Assembly: GCA_013815385.1 (NCBI GenBank)
Contig: JACDGL010000006.1
Span: forward strand, 1-64,000
Length of the DNA stretch: 64,000 nt
DNA from: Taibaiella sp.
Lineage (GTDB): Bacteria > Bacteroidota > Bacteroidia > Chitinophagales > Chitinophagaceae
Direction of reading: 5' to 3'
Under the pieces are notes generated by a model, which was given only the letters and a program-made list of their open reading frames with translations, searched no databases and had not been told where the DNA came from. The translations under genes and the position numbers were made by a program. The number at the start of each line of letters is the position of its first letter. Positions within the stretch are counted from its first letter, which is position 1. Of the stretch, positions 31,790 to 43,109 are shown in pieces.

Positions 31790-31825
31790 TGTCGAAGATT
31801 TATTGTTTTTTCGACATCAATCAAT
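31781..31825 (+). terminator. Long AT-rich hairpin overlapping a stop codon
   Basis: Perfect 16-bp arms 31781-31796 and 31810-31825 (each containing GATGTCGAA or its complement TTCGACATC), with a 13-nt loop, followed by TTTCATG. It overlaps the last codons of the membrane protein gene. A third GTCGAA copy lies at 31832. It may act as a terminator or be a small repeat element. Confidence 0.6.
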
Positions 31826-31918
31826 TTTCATGTCGAACGGCTCGAAATAGGTAAATAAAAATCCTTTTTACTATATCAATTACCGGCTGATAGAAATATT
31901 GACTGCGTAAAGGTTAGA

Positions 31919-33442
31919 TCAGTTAAATTCTTCCTCGTCATCCTCCGCATTCATATTAATATTGAGCATGCTGCCCAGCATATCGCCAAAAGCATAGCCT
32001 CCTTTTTCCACTCCTTTTTTGCTGATCAGAGAGAACTCTGATAGGCCATGCAAGAGGAACTCCATAAGCAATGCACTCTGTGCTTCATCAGCATTGGGAT
32101 AGAATTGCTTTACCGCACTATACAATCCATCTACATGATACAGCCTTTCCCTGTATGCAATATCTGAATCGTCCTGAAGCAGCAGCAGGTCGTTGCCCTT
32201 ACCAAACCAATCTATAACAGGCTGGTAGGGATTGTTCTTTGATTTTTTATTCTGCGGTTCACGGCTCTTTGATTTGAAAGATTGCGGGTCAGGGAAGTAC
32301 TGGGTAAATAATGACCGGATACCCTGCCCTATAAGGCGATAGGCAACATTGAGCGGGCCTTCCTGCTCCCCTTCGTACACCAGTTCTATCTTGCCGGTTA
32401 TAGCCGGTATTACACCAATGAAATCGGAGATGCGTACTATAGTGCCATTCTTTCCTTCTCTTAAGGCACGGCGCTCTGCGGTGCTTACCAGATTCTCAAA
32501 AGCGGCAATGGTAAGGCGGGCAGACACACCACTCTTCTGGTCTACATACTCGCTTTTACGCGCCTCCATAGCTATCTGCTCTATAAGCATACTGCACATA
32601 TCCGGTACTTCTACCAGTTTCATCTGCTCCTCCAATACCCTTGCTTCCTGAGCGGTAATGGATCTGGATATTTCTACTGTTTTAGGATAGTGCGTTACTA
32701 TCTGGCTTTCTATACGGTCCTTAAGCGGGGTAACGATACTGCCACGATTTGTATAATCTTCCGGGTTGGCGGTAAAGACAAACATGATGTCCAGTGCCAT
32801 GCGCAGCTTAAAGCCACGTATCTGTATATCCCCTTCCTGCAGTATATTAAATAACGAAACCTGTATCCTTGCCTGCAAATCGGGCAGCTCATTGATAACA
32901 AATATGCCCCTGTGCGAACGAGGGATAATACCATAATGAATCACCTCCTCATCAGCAAAACTAAGGCGCATATTTGCTGCTTTAATAGGATCTACATCGC
33001 CTATAAGATCAGCAACAGACACATCGGGTGTAGCCAGCTTTTCACCGTAGCGATCGCTGCGGTGCTGCCATGATACAGGAGTGCTATCGCCAAGTTCATT
33101 TACCAGTTTTCTGGCAAATGAAGAGATAGGCGCCATTGGGTCATCATTTATTTCGCTGCCGCTAACTACCGGTATCCACTCATCCAGCAGGTTTACCATC
33201 TCGCGCGCCATGCGTGTTTTGGCCTGTCCGCGCAGCCCCAGGAATAATATATTGTGCCTGGATAGCAACGCCCGTTCTACGTCGGGTATCACTGAATCTT
33301 CATATCCAAGTATATCGTGGAAAGGATTTTCTTTCTTTTTTATGTAGGTGATCAGGTTGCGCCTAATTTCTTCTTTTACAGAAGCAGGTTGATAACCACT
33401 TTTTTTTAGCTCCCCTAATGTTTTAATATCCGGTTGGTTCAT
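31919..33442 (-). CDS. Mg-chelatase subunit I / MoxR-like AAA+ ATPase
   Basis: A 507-residue AAA+ protein. Walker A is degenerate (LFLGLRGQAKTRMAREM, with Gln-Ala before Lys-Thr). Walker B is GIFVINELPDL, in which Asn replaces the usual Asp before Glu; the sensor region is MFVFTANPEDYTNRG and the arginine-containing lid is TPLKDRIESQIVTHYP. The family acts with VWA-domain partners as metal chelatases or chaperones, but no VWA gene is adjacent. The C-terminal 150 residues are specific (helical, acidic end DDEEEF). The start at 33442 (MNQPDIKTLGEL) is preferred to 33529, which would overlap the upstream gene. Confidence 0.82.
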   Translation of the reverse strand: MNQPDIKTLGELKKSGYQPASVKEEIRRNLITYIKKKENPFHDILGYEDSVIPDVERALLSRHNILFLGLRGQAKTRMAREMVNLLDEWIPVVSGSEINDDPMAPISSFARKLVNELGDSTPVSWQHRSDRYGEKLATPDVSVADLIGDVDPIKAANMRLSFADEEVIHYGIIPRSHRGIFVINELPDLQARIQVSLFNILQEGDIQIRGFKLRMALDIMFVFTANPEDYTNRGSIVTPLKDRIESQIVTHYPKTVEISRSITAQEARVLEEQMKLVEVPDMCSMLIEQIAMEARKSEYVDQKSGVSARLTIAAFENLVSTAERRALREGKNGTIVRISDFIGVIPAITGKIELVYEGEQEGPLNVAYRLIGQGIRSLFTQYFPDPQSFKSKSREPQNKKSKNNPYQPVIDWFGKGNDLLLLQDDSDIAYRERLYHVDGLYSAVKQFYPNADEAQSALLMEFLLHGLSEFSLISKKGVEKGGYAFGDMLGSMLNINMNAEDDEEEFN

Positions 33443-33525
33443 ACAGCTCACAGTTTCCCCTAACGGGGATTTGTATAAAGTTAAGGGAGGAATACATTGT
33501 GTAGCAGATATGGCTATAAAGAGTT

Positions 33526-34686
33526 TCAATACCCATCATCCTTGCCCCGCTCTTCTTCTTTTGCTTTTTCCTTATCCGGGGCATCTTTCGCCCATAAATG
33601 GTTCTCAATTATATTATCAAGAGCCTTAACCTTTGCCGGAGAGGCATCAGACTCGGTAAGGCGCACATCGTACCCTGTTTCATTATCAGCGCCCATCCAG
33701 TTACCGGTATATATTTTCCCCTTCAGCTTCAAGTCCATGCCGCCTATAGGCGGGTCTTCTGTAAATTCCCATGTACTATCGGCCTTTTTCTCTACATCCA
33801 GCTTTATATAGTCGTCCTGGTCGCCAAACTTATAAATGGCCTGCCAGGAGCATACGCCACCCGGGCAGTTCCCTTTCAGGTAACGTATATATAGCTTTAC
33901 CGGAATTTCATTATCAAATTTTCCTACATAATATTTCCGGTCAGCAACTTCTTTTTGGGGCTTCTTGCTTTCATCTTCGTCCTCATCTTCATTCTGTTTT
34001 ACTTTGTTGCCTAAGCTATCGGTTGCAGCTATTTCATCAGTAATGCCCAGCTCCTGCATTCTTTTCCTAAGGCGCATCTCTGCAAAATCCTTAGCCAGGT
34101 ATTCATCAACAGATCTGGCCTCGAATATATTGATGACCTGCCCACCATACCAGAAATTATTCATCATCTGTACCTCGTTCATAGCAAACACATAGTCCTT
34201 TCGGCTGATCATATCTTTGATGAACACAAAGCCTTTGTAGCGTATAGGTACTACCAGCTCATAGCCGACCATATCCCGCGTCAGCTTTATCTTCTGTAAC
34301 TCGTACCGCATCAGCAGGATATCATGCCAGTGGATGCCGGAATCGCTCCCCTTCTTCTCTACATAAGCAAAGCTTTTGTTGATCAGCGGATTGTAAAACG
34401 GGTCGAATTGCCGCACCTTCTCGGGGTGCATACGTATGTAGCCTATTTTTTCAGATTGTTGCTGGTCTGTTGCCCTATATTCCACTATCTGTTTCCATAC
34501 TGTATCTGTGGTGGGGAAGAGCGCATCGTAAGTAAAGGTATCTGCATACTGCAGGCAATTGAGCGTGCGTGCTATCAGCTCTGCCTCACTGCGTGGCGGG
34601 CCATCATACTTTTTCTTCTTGCCTATAGCTAAGCAGGTGATACTACAGAATAGCAGGCAAATGATATATAGGGCTACGCTCCTCAT
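33526..34686 (-). CDS. Secreted or periplasmic protein of unknown function
   Basis: A 386-residue protein with a signal peptide (1-21). It has a helical N-terminal half (SEAELIARTLNCLQYADTF, FYNPLINKSFAYVEKKG), an acidic linker (EDEDEDESKKPQKE), and a C-terminal beta-rich domain (KYYVGKFDNEIPVKLYIRYL, then GIG-like glycine turns, YTGNWMGADNETGYDVRL), ending in a charged tail. The C-terminal part suggests a lipocalin-like or avidin-like strand domain, unproven. It lies 83 nt upstream of the AAA+ gene on the same strand and may be co-transcribed with it. Confidence 0.75.
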   Translation of the reverse strand: MRSVALYIICLLFCSITCLAIGKKKKYDGPPRSEAELIARTLNCLQYADTFTYDALFPTTDTVWKQIVEYRATDQQQSEKIGYIRMHPEKVRQFDPFYNPLINKSFAYVEKKGSDSGIHWHDILLMRYELQKIKLTRDMVGYELVVPIRYKGFVFIKDMISRKDYVFAMNEVQMMNNFWYGGQVINIFEARSVDEYLAKDFAEMRLRKRMQELGITDEIAATDSLGNKVKQNEDEDEDESKKPQKEVADRKYYVGKFDNEIPVKLYIRYLKGNCPGGVCSWQAIYKFGDQDDYIKLDVEKKADSTWEFTEDPPIGGMDLKLKGKIYTGNWMGADNETGYDVRLTESDASPAKVKALDNIIENHLWAKDAPDKEKAKEEERGKDDGY

Positions 34687-34751
34687 AATCTTTGTGAAAG
34701 ACTATAAATATACATCTTGTGACTATAGATGGAGAAGGAAAGCTGTTAAAA

Positions 34752-35741
34752 TTACCGCTGGTATGGGCGTAACTGGTTGGCTAACCAGGCAGAAAGCATG
34801 AGGCCGCCGGAATTATTGAAATGGCCGGCATCTCGATAGTTTGCGATATTCGTCAATAGTGTATCCGGTGGTATCCATACAGGACCATAATTTTTACAGT
34901 AATCAAAAGCATTTTTCGCAATAGGCGTGGCGCCAAATTCGGGCAGGTAGAGAAAGAATAATTTACAGTGATGGCTGCGCGCCAGGTCGGCTATTTTTTT
35001 CAGGTATATTAGTGGGTAACGATTGTTGATCCAGTTTTCAAATGGACCCGATACATACCCGCCAGCTTCCTTTTTCTTTTTGAGCGCATTAAGCTCATCA
35101 ACACTCGCTCTTTGCTCTGAGGAACCGAATACTGGAAAACTATGGTCGTCGTTATTTACTTTAAATGTATCTGCGGGATACAGCCAACGATGCTTTAAGA
35201 TATCAAACCGGATAAGCAAAGCATGGTAATAATCCTGAAAGATATTCTGGTTGAAGAAAGGCACGGGCATTACGACATCTTCTGCATCGGCCATGTACGC
35301 AAAGTCGATATGACTAAGCCGCTCTTCTTCCTCATGCAGTTCTACGATTATATATCCCGGATGCTTGCGTTTAAAAATATCTTTGATAATTGCATAATCC
35401 ATGTTCCTGCCCCAGCGGCAATAACCAAAGTTGCCAACAAAGACAGAGCGGGTAGAATCATGGGCTAGCATATTGCTATACAAATGGGGTAGACTATCTT
35501 CTAATACTTCTTCGATAATTGATGCCTTAATACGCGAGGAGCCAATAAAAGCAATATCTACAGGATCAGGATTAATAAATATACGGTCGTGTATCCAGGC
35601 ACCCTTTTCATTGCATTCGTTTTTCAGGAAATGATAAGCGTATTGCTTATTAAACGGCAGGCAAAATAACACCACAATAAATAGGATAAGAGGAAACAGG
35701 AACAGCCCCAGGGTCTTCAATATCTTCTTTTTTGTTTCCAT
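34752..35741 (-). CDS. SGNH/AlgX-like protein paired with an MBOAT acyltransferase
   Basis: A 329-residue protein with one N-terminal membrane anchor (residues about 8-28), then a periplasmic SGNH-hydrolase-like domain: VDIAFIGSSRIKASII (Gly-Ser-Ser nucleophile block), VGNFGYCRWGRNMD, VELHEEEE, and a C-terminal DAGHFNNSGGLMLSAW (Asp-x-x-His pair). It begins 1 nt after the MBOAT stop, so the two are a translation-coupled pair. By analogy with AlgI-AlgX/J, the MBOAT passes acyl groups across the membrane and this protein transfers them to a glycan. The acceptor is unknown. Confidence 0.78.
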   Translation of the reverse strand: METKKKILKTLGLFLFPLILFIVVLFCLPFNKQYAYHFLKNECNEKGAWIHDRIFINPDPVDIAFIGSSRIKASIIEEVLEDSLPHLYSNMLAHDSTRSVFVGNFGYCRWGRNMDYAIIKDIFKRKHPGYIIVELHEEEERLSHIDFAYMADAEDVVMPVPFFNQNIFQDYYHALLIRFDILKHRWLYPADTFKVNNDDHSFPVFGSSEQRASVDELNALKKKKEAGGYVSGPFENWINNRYPLIYLKKIADLARSHHCKLFFLYLPEFGATPIAKNAFDYCKNYGPVWIPPDTLLTNIANYRDAGHFNNSGGLMLSAWLANQLRPYQR

Positions 35742-35742
35742 C

Positions 35743-37197
35743 TCAGAATTGGAAATAAATGAAGTTAGGAGTAACATCGTAAACACCCAGGAAGAAAATA
35801 CACACTATAGCGGTATAATAAACAGCCCAGCGTATGGGGCGATATGCTAATGTTCTTATTACGAAAGAAGGTTTTTTATAAAGGTACACTTCAGATATAG
35901 TGAAGAAGAACAACGAAACTAAAACATATAATAAGGGCACACGTTCTGCATCAGCCATGTGCACCTTATTTGCAAGTAGTAATGAATCAGTTATAAAAGT
36001 AGCGGGATGAAAGGAAAGCTGATGAATTACCGCCAATGCATTAGGAACACTTGCGGCCCTGAAAAAAATCCATGCAAACGAGGTAAGTGTAAATGTGACT
36101 AATATACTGAGCCAATTATATAATCGCGATGCACCTAAAGTGGGAAATCTGGAAGAAGGCGATACTACATCTGATAGGATAAGATATACTGCATGTAGTA
36201 AGCCCCATATTACAAACGTCCAGCCTGCACCGTGCCACAATGCGGATAGCAGGAATACTAAGAAAAGATTATACCAGGTCCTTAGTTTGCTAACCCTGCT
36301 GCCACCCAGGGGAATAAATACATAATCGCGAAACCATGTAGATAACGATATATGCCAGCGGCGCCAGAATACAGCTATCGAGTGGGAAAAATACGGAAAG
36401 CTGAAATTGGTCATTAGCCGGAAACCCATGATGCGCGCAGCGCCAAGGGCTATATCAGAGTAACCGGAAAAATCGCAGTAGATCTGTATAGCAAAAAAGA
36501 TAACCGCAACAATTGTCATGTTGCCGGTAGTGCCAGCAGGGTGTCGATATACAATATCTACGTACGGTGCCAGGTTATCTGCAATCACCATCTTCTTAAA
36601 ATAGCCATAGAGCATTTGGCGCAGGCCTGTTGATATATCGTCATAGTTAAGATTATGTGGTTCCCGAAACTGGTGCAGCAGGTTCTGTGGCCGCTCTATG
36701 GGGCCAGCTACTAACTGGGGGAAGAACATAACGTATAACGTATAGATGCCTAAATGTTTTTCCGCTTTCTGCTTACCATGATATACTTCCACAACATAGC
36801 TAAGACTTTGAAACGTATGGAAAGAAAGGCCTATAGGCAGTAGTATCTTTAATAATGGCGGTGCATACTGCCAGTGAAGTAATGTAGCTATACGACCGGC
36901 ATTGAACGAAAAGAAATTGAAATACTTGAAGACGAAAAGAATAGTGCAGGTAGATATGATACTTATCAATAACCAACGCTTACGATATTTACCGCTGCTC
37001 TTTTCGATAAATATAGCGCTGGTATAATCGACGAGGATAAGACTAAACAGTATAAGGAGATAGGATGGGATAAAGGCCGCGTAGAATACGCAGCTTGCCA
37101 GCAATAACAACAACCAGCGATACCTGTGCCGAAGCGCAAAGTAAAGCAGCACCACGACAGAAAAGAATAGCAGGAATGCTATGGAATTAAAAAGCAT
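35743..37197 (-). CDS. MBOAT-family O-acyltransferase (AlgI-like)
   Basis: A 484-residue polytopic membrane protein with about ten helices. Family blocks include LPIGLSFHTFQSLSYVVEVY, FFPQLVAGPIERP, FWRRWHISLSTWFRDYVFIPLGG and the catalytic-His block LSALWHGAGWTFVIWG. AlgI-like MBOATs move acyl groups from cytosolic donors to extracytoplasmic polysaccharide. The downstream SGNH-like protein, 1 nt away, is its expected transferase partner. A polysaccharide gene cassette is present 11 kb away, but a direct link is not shown. Confidence 0.92.
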   Translation of the reverse strand: MLFNSIAFLLFFSVVVLLYFALRHRYRWLLLLLASCVFYAAFIPSYLLILFSLILVDYTSAIFIEKSSGKYRKRWLLISIISTCTILFVFKYFNFFSFNAGRIATLLHWQYAPPLLKILLPIGLSFHTFQSLSYVVEVYHGKQKAEKHLGIYTLYVMFFPQLVAGPIERPQNLLHQFREPHNLNYDDISTGLRQMLYGYFKKMVIADNLAPYVDIVYRHPAGTTGNMTIVAVIFFAIQIYCDFSGYSDIALGAARIMGFRLMTNFSFPYFSHSIAVFWRRWHISLSTWFRDYVFIPLGGSRVSKLRTWYNLFLVFLLSALWHGAGWTFVIWGLLHAVYLILSDVVSPSSRFPTLGASRLYNWLSILVTFTLTSFAWIFFRAASVPNALAVIHQLSFHPATFITDSLLLANKVHMADAERVPLLYVLVSLFFFTISEVYLYKKPSFVIRTLAYRPIRWAVYYTAIVCIFFLGVYDVTPNFIYFQF

Positions 37198-37249
37198 GGT
37201 ATACCACTACAATTTATTGCTCACCAATATACCAATAGATGGCTATAGA

Positions 37250-37591
37250 CTACAGTATCTCCAAAACTTTTTCAGGTGGCCGCGCCACGACTCCCTTATT
37301 GCCATTAATAACAATAGGCCGTTCAAGAAGTGTAGGATTTTCAGCAAGTATTTTTATCCACTCTGCTTCGGTATGCACTTCACTTTTATAATGTTCTTTG
37401 TAGAGCGGTTCATTCTTACGTATCACATCCTGCGCTGAAAGATGTAGTTTCCTGAGCAGCACTTTTAATTCAGCTATTGACAAGGGATCAGTGAGGTACC
37501 AGCGTATCTCGTGTGGTATATTCTGCTCCTGCAGTATCTCCAGTGCGCCACGGCTTTTACTGCAGCGCCCGTTATGATAAATAGTGATCAT
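37250..37591 (-). CDS. arsC: ArsC-family reductase, glutaredoxin-dependent type
   Basis: A 113-residue thioredoxin-fold protein with YHNGRCSKSRGAL (catalytic Cys10 in RCSKSR) and the C-terminal ENPTLLERPIVINGN block with the conserved Arg. This is the glutathione/glutaredoxin-coupled ArsC family (R773 type), evolutionarily unrelated to the phosphatase-type ArsC at 5907. The family also contains Spx/YffB-like proteins whose substrate is not arsenate. It lies just upstream of scoAB on the same strand with a 20-nt gap to the scoB stop, but belongs functionally elsewhere. Confidence 0.85.
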   Translation of the reverse strand: MITIYHNGRCSKSRGALEILQEQNIPHEIRWYLTDPLSIAELKVLLRKLHLSAQDVIRKNEPLYKEHYKSEVHTEAEWIKILAENPTLLERPIVINGNKGVVARPPEKVLEIL

Positions 37592-37611
37592 TGGTATGCT
37601 TAAAAGGCTGT

Positions 37612-38268
37612 TTAAAAGATCATCTCCGGCACATCATCCGCTATTAATAACTTGCCTGCTGTCTTGGATCTTATTTCTTCAACGGATACCCCGGGAGCAC
37701 GCTCAATACATTCAAATCCATCTGCCGTAATGTTGAATACACCAAGGTCGCTGACTATTTTCTTTACGCAGCCTACACCGGTAAGCGGCAAAGTGCATGC
37801 GGGCAGCAGCTTGCTTTCCCCTTTGGGGTTAGTATGCTGCATGGCTACGATAATGTTTTTTGCAGCAGCCACAAGATCCATAGCTCCGCCCATACCTTTT
37901 ACCATCTTGCCAGGTATCTTCCAATTGGCGATATCTCCTGTTTCAGATACTTCCATAGCTCCTAGTACAGTAAGGTCTACTTTGCCAGCACGTATCATCC
38001 CGAAACTCATAGCGCTGTCAAAAAAAGCAGAGCCGGGTATGGTGGTAATGGTTTGCTTGCCTGCGTTTATCAGGTCAGGGTCTTCCTGACCTTCAAAAGG
38101 AAAAGGCCCCATGCCCAGCAATCCGTTCTCGCTTTGCAGCACTACATTCATACCTTCAGGTATATAGTTTGCAACCAGCGTAGGAATACCTATACCTAGG
38201 TTTACATAGTAACCATCCTGTAGTTCTCTGGCTATGCGTTGAGCAATTTGTATTTTATCAAGAGCCAT
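37612..38268 (-). CDS. scoB: 3-oxoacid (succinyl-) CoA-transferase subunit B
   Basis: A 218-residue family I CoA-transferase subunit. It has [13 protein letters not shown] and the catalytic Glu47 in [11 protein letters not shown], which forms the glutamyl-CoA thioester, and a Gly-rich KGMGGAMDL block. With ScoA it moves CoA from succinyl-CoA to acetoacetate (ketone-body and branched-chain catabolism). It starts 2 nt after the scoA stop, so the subunits are translationally coupled. Confidence 0.95.
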   Translation of the reverse strand: MALDKIQIAQRIARELQDGYYVNLGIGIPTLVANYIPEGMNVVLQSENGLLGMGPFPFEGQEDPDLINAGKQTITTIPGSAFFDSAMSFGMIRAGKVDLTVLGAMEVSETGDIANWKIPGKMVKGMGGAMDLVAAAKNIIVAMQHTNPKGESKLLPACTLPLTGVGCVKKIVSDLGVFNITADGFECIERAPGVSVEEIRSKTAGKLLIADDVPEMIF

Positions 38269-38270
38269 AG

Positions 38271-38972
38271 TTATTTTTTTCTGGTGGTGCGTTGTTCAAT
38301 TCGTTTTTCGTAGTTACTGCCCTGAAAGAGGTGGCGCACATAGATACCAGGAACATGAATATTGTTCGGGTCCAGTTCGCCGGGCCGTACCAGCTCTTCT
38401 ACTTCTGCAATAGTTATCTTGCCTGCCATTGCCATCATTGGGTTAAAGTTGCGGGCGGTTTCTTTAAACATCAGGTTGCCCAGGGTATCACCCTTCCATG
38501 CTTTTACAATGGCAAAGTCTGCATCAAAGGCATGTTCCAATAAATATTTCTTACCATTAAATTCCCGTACTTCTTTACCCTCCGCTACTTCGGTGCCATA
38601 GCCTGCCAGCACATATACTGCGGGCATACCATAGCCCGAGGCCATACAGCGTGTAGCCAACGTGCCCTGTGGTATTAGTTCTACTTCCAGTTCGCCGCTT
38701 AATAGCTGCCGCTCAAATTCTGCATTCTCACCAACATAGGAAGAGATCATTTTCTTAACCTGCTTCTTTTGCAGCATCAGCCCTATGCCAAAGTCATCTA
38801 CACCCGCGTTGTTTGATATGCAGGTAAGGCCATTAATACCCTTGCGTACTATTGCCGCTATGCAATTCTCCGGTATGCCGCAAAGCCCGAAGCCGCCGAG
38901 CATAATAGTGGCGCCCGATGATATATCGTTTATTGCCTCGTCTGCCCCGGCCACAGCTTTATTCAATCCCAT
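38271..38972 (-). CDS. scoA: 3-oxoacid (succinyl-) CoA-transferase subunit A
   Basis: A 233-residue family I CoA-transferase subunit. It starts [14 protein letters not shown] and contains the nucleotide-like [13 protein letters not shown] loop, [16 protein letters not shown] and [17 protein letters not shown]. The start at 38972 is used; a longer frame to 39125 would overlap the neighbouring hydrolase gene and has no family resemblance. Forms the AB unit with ScoB. Confidence 0.94.
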   Translation of the reverse strand: MGLNKAVAGADEAINDISSGATIMLGGFGLCGIPENCIAAIVRKGINGLTCISNNAGVDDFGIGLMLQKKQVKKMISSYVGENAEFERQLLSGELEVELIPQGTLATRCMASGYGMPAVYVLAGYGTEVAEGKEVREFNGKKYLLEHAFDADFAIVKAWKGDTLGNLMFKETARNFNPMMAMAGKITIAEVEELVRPGELDPNNIHVPGIYVRHLFQGSNYEKRIEQRTTRKK

Positions 38973-39024
38973 TTGATATGAAAATTTGCTGCTAAAGTAA
39001 GAAAGGTTTAGGGATGTGTGGTAC

Positions 39025-40020
39025 TTATCGTTTCTTCCACCATTCAGAATTATAGGTAGCTGTCGGTACTTCTGTAGGTATGCCGGGCACTGGCAGCATA
39101 AGCGTAATATTTTTCTCAGCTGCATATTGCAGCAGCCTTTCTACAGGTTCTGTCCATGCATGCAGTGCCAGGTTGAAGGTACCCCAGTGTATGGGCATCA
39201 TTACTTTGCCCATTAGTGCAATATGTGCATTAGCCGCATTCTCGGGACCCATGTGTATATCTGCCCAGTTCTCATTATATGCGCCGATCTCTAATAACGT
39301 AAGGTCGAAAGGGCCGTATTTATCTCCTATCTCTTTAAAGCCTTCATGAAAACCTGAATCGGCGCCAAAGTATATATTGTGCTTATCTCCTTTTATAACA
39401 AATGAAGACCATAGTGTTTCATTACGATGGGTCATACCCCTGCCTGAAAAATGGCGGGCGGGTAATGCGGTGAGCGTCAGGTTGCTGATAGTAGTACTAT
39501 CCATCCAGTCCATCTCTGTAATACGTGCGGCAGGCATGCCCCACTTAACAAGGTGCATAGCTACACCCAAAGAGCAATAGGCCGGTGCATCAGTGAAATG
39601 CACCAGTTTAATGATAGCATCACGGTCCAGGTGGTCGTAGTGATCGTGGGATAAGATAATGGCATCGAGCGCAGGCAGGTTTTCTAATTCTATAGGAGCA
39701 TCAAAGAAACGCCTGGGACCTGCAAATGAAACAGGAGATGCCCTTTGTGCCCATACAGGATCGGTCAGCAACCGCCTGCCATCTATTTCTATCAGCAGTG
39801 AAGAATGCCCGATCCAGGTAATGCGTAAGCCGGAAGCGGGTGCAGTATTGTATATAGCAGCATCTGTATGAAATGGTCCGGGCTTTATTTTAGGGATCAC
39901 TTCAGCCTTTACCGTCATGTATTTGCGAAGTGTATTCCAGAAGCTGCCGGTCATCATTTCAGTGGGTACCGGGTTCATAAACTTTTTGCCTTCTTTCCGC
40001 GATGGTTTTAATAAACTCAT
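39025..40020 (-). CDS. MBL-fold metallohydrolase (UlaG/NAPE-PLD-like)
   Basis: A 331-residue beta-lactamase-fold hydrolase. Metal site: SHDHYDHLD (His125, His127, Asp129, His130), [20 protein letters not shown] and a C-terminal PIHWGTF histidine. An N-terminal [17 protein letters not shown] strand pair and a [10 protein letters not shown] loop are typical of the N-acyl-phosphatidylethanolamine phospholipase D-like group. The substrate is unknown; phospholipid or a cyclic phosphodiester are possibilities. The start at 40020 ([11 protein letters not shown]) is used; 40110 lies within the gyrB terminator. Confidence 0.88.
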   Translation of the reverse strand: MSLLKPSRKEGKKFMNPVPTEMMTGSFWNTLRKYMTVKAEVIPKIKPGPFHTDAAIYNTAPASGLRITWIGHSSLLIEIDGRRLLTDPVWAQRASPVSFAGPRRFFDAPIELENLPALDAIILSHDHYDHLDRDAIIKLVHFTDAPAYCSLGVAMHLVKWGMPAARITEMDWMDSTTISNLTLTALPARHFSGRGMTHRNETLWSSFVIKGDKHNIYFGADSGFHEGFKEIGDKYGPFDLTLLEIGAYNENWADIHMGPENAANAHIALMGKVMMPIHWGTFNLALHAWTEPVERLLQYAAEKNITLMLPVPGIPTEVPTATYNSEWWKKR

Positions 40021-40085
40021 ATCTGAATATTGTATGCTACTGATAACACAGTTGCATAACGAAGGTTTGAAATTACATAAAAGAA

Positions 40086-40106
40086 AAAGGGAGCATTGCT
40101 CCCTTT
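40086..40106 (-). terminator. Rho-independent terminator of gyrB
   Basis: Nine-bp stem AAAGGGAGC / GCTCCCTTT with a 3-nt loop. On the minus strand it is followed by TTTCTTTTAT, 23 nt after the gyrB stop. Confidence 0.85.
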
Positions 40107-40129
40107 TCATAAAGATTATCTATCTGCAC

Positions 40130-42139
<2,010 letters not shown>

Positions 42140-42211
42140 CTAAAGAATGGTAAAAATGCCACCTCCGGAAGTATGGCAATATTCCATAACATGTACAGAA
42201 TAATTACCTAA

Positions 42212-42243
42212 CAAAGATAATGAATATAAGGGGCTTAAGCAAG
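42212..42243 (-). promoter_or_regulatory. Promoter of gyrB
   Basis: Minus strand: TTG (42243-42241), 21 nt, TATCTTTG (42219-42212), a perfect -7 box. It predicts a leader of about 100 nt before the gyrB ATG at 42106. Confidence 0.6.
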
Positions 42244-42406
42244 GAATATAAGAGGTGAAAATGAGGTAATTTTATGAGATTTACCGACGAAATTGGTTGG
42301 GTTTTAAGATCTGCCCGGTTCATGATTATTTATTGCGTTTTAGATCAGAAAAACAGATTAATACTCATCTTCAAATTATTATTTGCTGTAATAATATTTT
42401 TTATAA

Positions 42407-42414
42407 AACCTTTG
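42407..42414 (+). promoter_or_regulatory. Probable -7 box upstream of msrB
   Basis: AACCTTTG (one mismatch to TAnnTTTG). It makes any start before about 42420 unlikely and points to the ATG at 42440 as the ancestral signal-peptide start. Confidence 0.45.
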
Positions 42415-42522
42415 CTATTAGAAATTCGTTTATACCAATATGCGTACAATCTTAATAAAGCGGGTATCGCGGTCTTGGTTATTTTTATTTATTCATGCAT
42501 TAGTTCGCAAAACAAAAAAAAT

Positions 42523-42966
42523 ATGGATCCGGAACATAAGAATAACCCCCACTATTCCCGCACAGATACTACGCACCTGAAGGTCAGCGACGAGGAATGG
42601 AAGAAGATACTGCCTAAGGATGTGTATAATATAGCCCGCGATAAAGGCACTGAGTGGGCTTTCAGCGGCAAGTACTGGAATACTACCGGTATAGGCACTT
42701 ACTACTGTGCTGTATGCGGCAATCCCTTGTTTAAATCGGACGCGAAGTTTGCCAGCACCTGCGGCTGGCCCAGCTTCTTTGAATCGATACAGCCTGGTAG
42801 CGTCACCTATCATGTAGATAACACACATGGTATGCAGCGCACTGAGGTGCTATGCGGCCGCTGCGATAGCCACCTGGGGCATATATTTGACGATGGCCCC
42901 CCACCCAACTACAAGCGTTTCTGCATGAACTCCCTGGTATTGGAGTTTGAGCCGGACACTAAATAA
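42523..42966 (+). CDS. msrB: Peptide-methionine (R)-S-oxide reductase
   Basis: A 147-residue MsrB domain. Zinc is held by two CxxC pairs (CAVCGNPLF and CGRCDSHLGH). Active-site blocks are ASTCGWPSFFES and RFCMNSLVLEF, with the catalytic Cys in the last. It reduces the R-epimer of methionine sulfoxide in proteins. The ATG at 42523 gives a leaderless cytosolic form. The frame is open upstream to 42274 and just before this ATG encodes a hydrophobic stretch ending IYSCISSQN, a lipoprotein-signal look-alike without its own start codon. A one-base deletion in the signal peptide is suspected. Confidence 0.9.
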   Translation: MDPEHKNNPHYSRTDTTHLKVSDEEWKKILPKDVYNIARDKGTEWAFSGKYWNTTGIGTYYCAVCGNPLFKSDAKFASTCGWPSFFESIQPGSVTYHVDNTHGMQRTEVLCGRCDSHLGHIFDDGPPPNYKRFCMNSLVLEFEPDTK

Positions 42967-43109
42967 CGGTTGCTGCTTTCATAATTCCTTTTCGGTGATT
43001 GTATGTATTATCATCTGATAATCAATGTACTATCATCATGTTTGTCGGTATCATACCCTTATAGCTGCTGTAGCATACTACTGCTAATGCTACACCATGT
43101 GTAGCTGAT

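Noticed and set aside
39080-39349. Plus-strand frames opposite gyrB, MBL and scoAB genes
   Set aside because: Shadows of strongly recognised minus-strand genes; low-complexity or unlikely composition.
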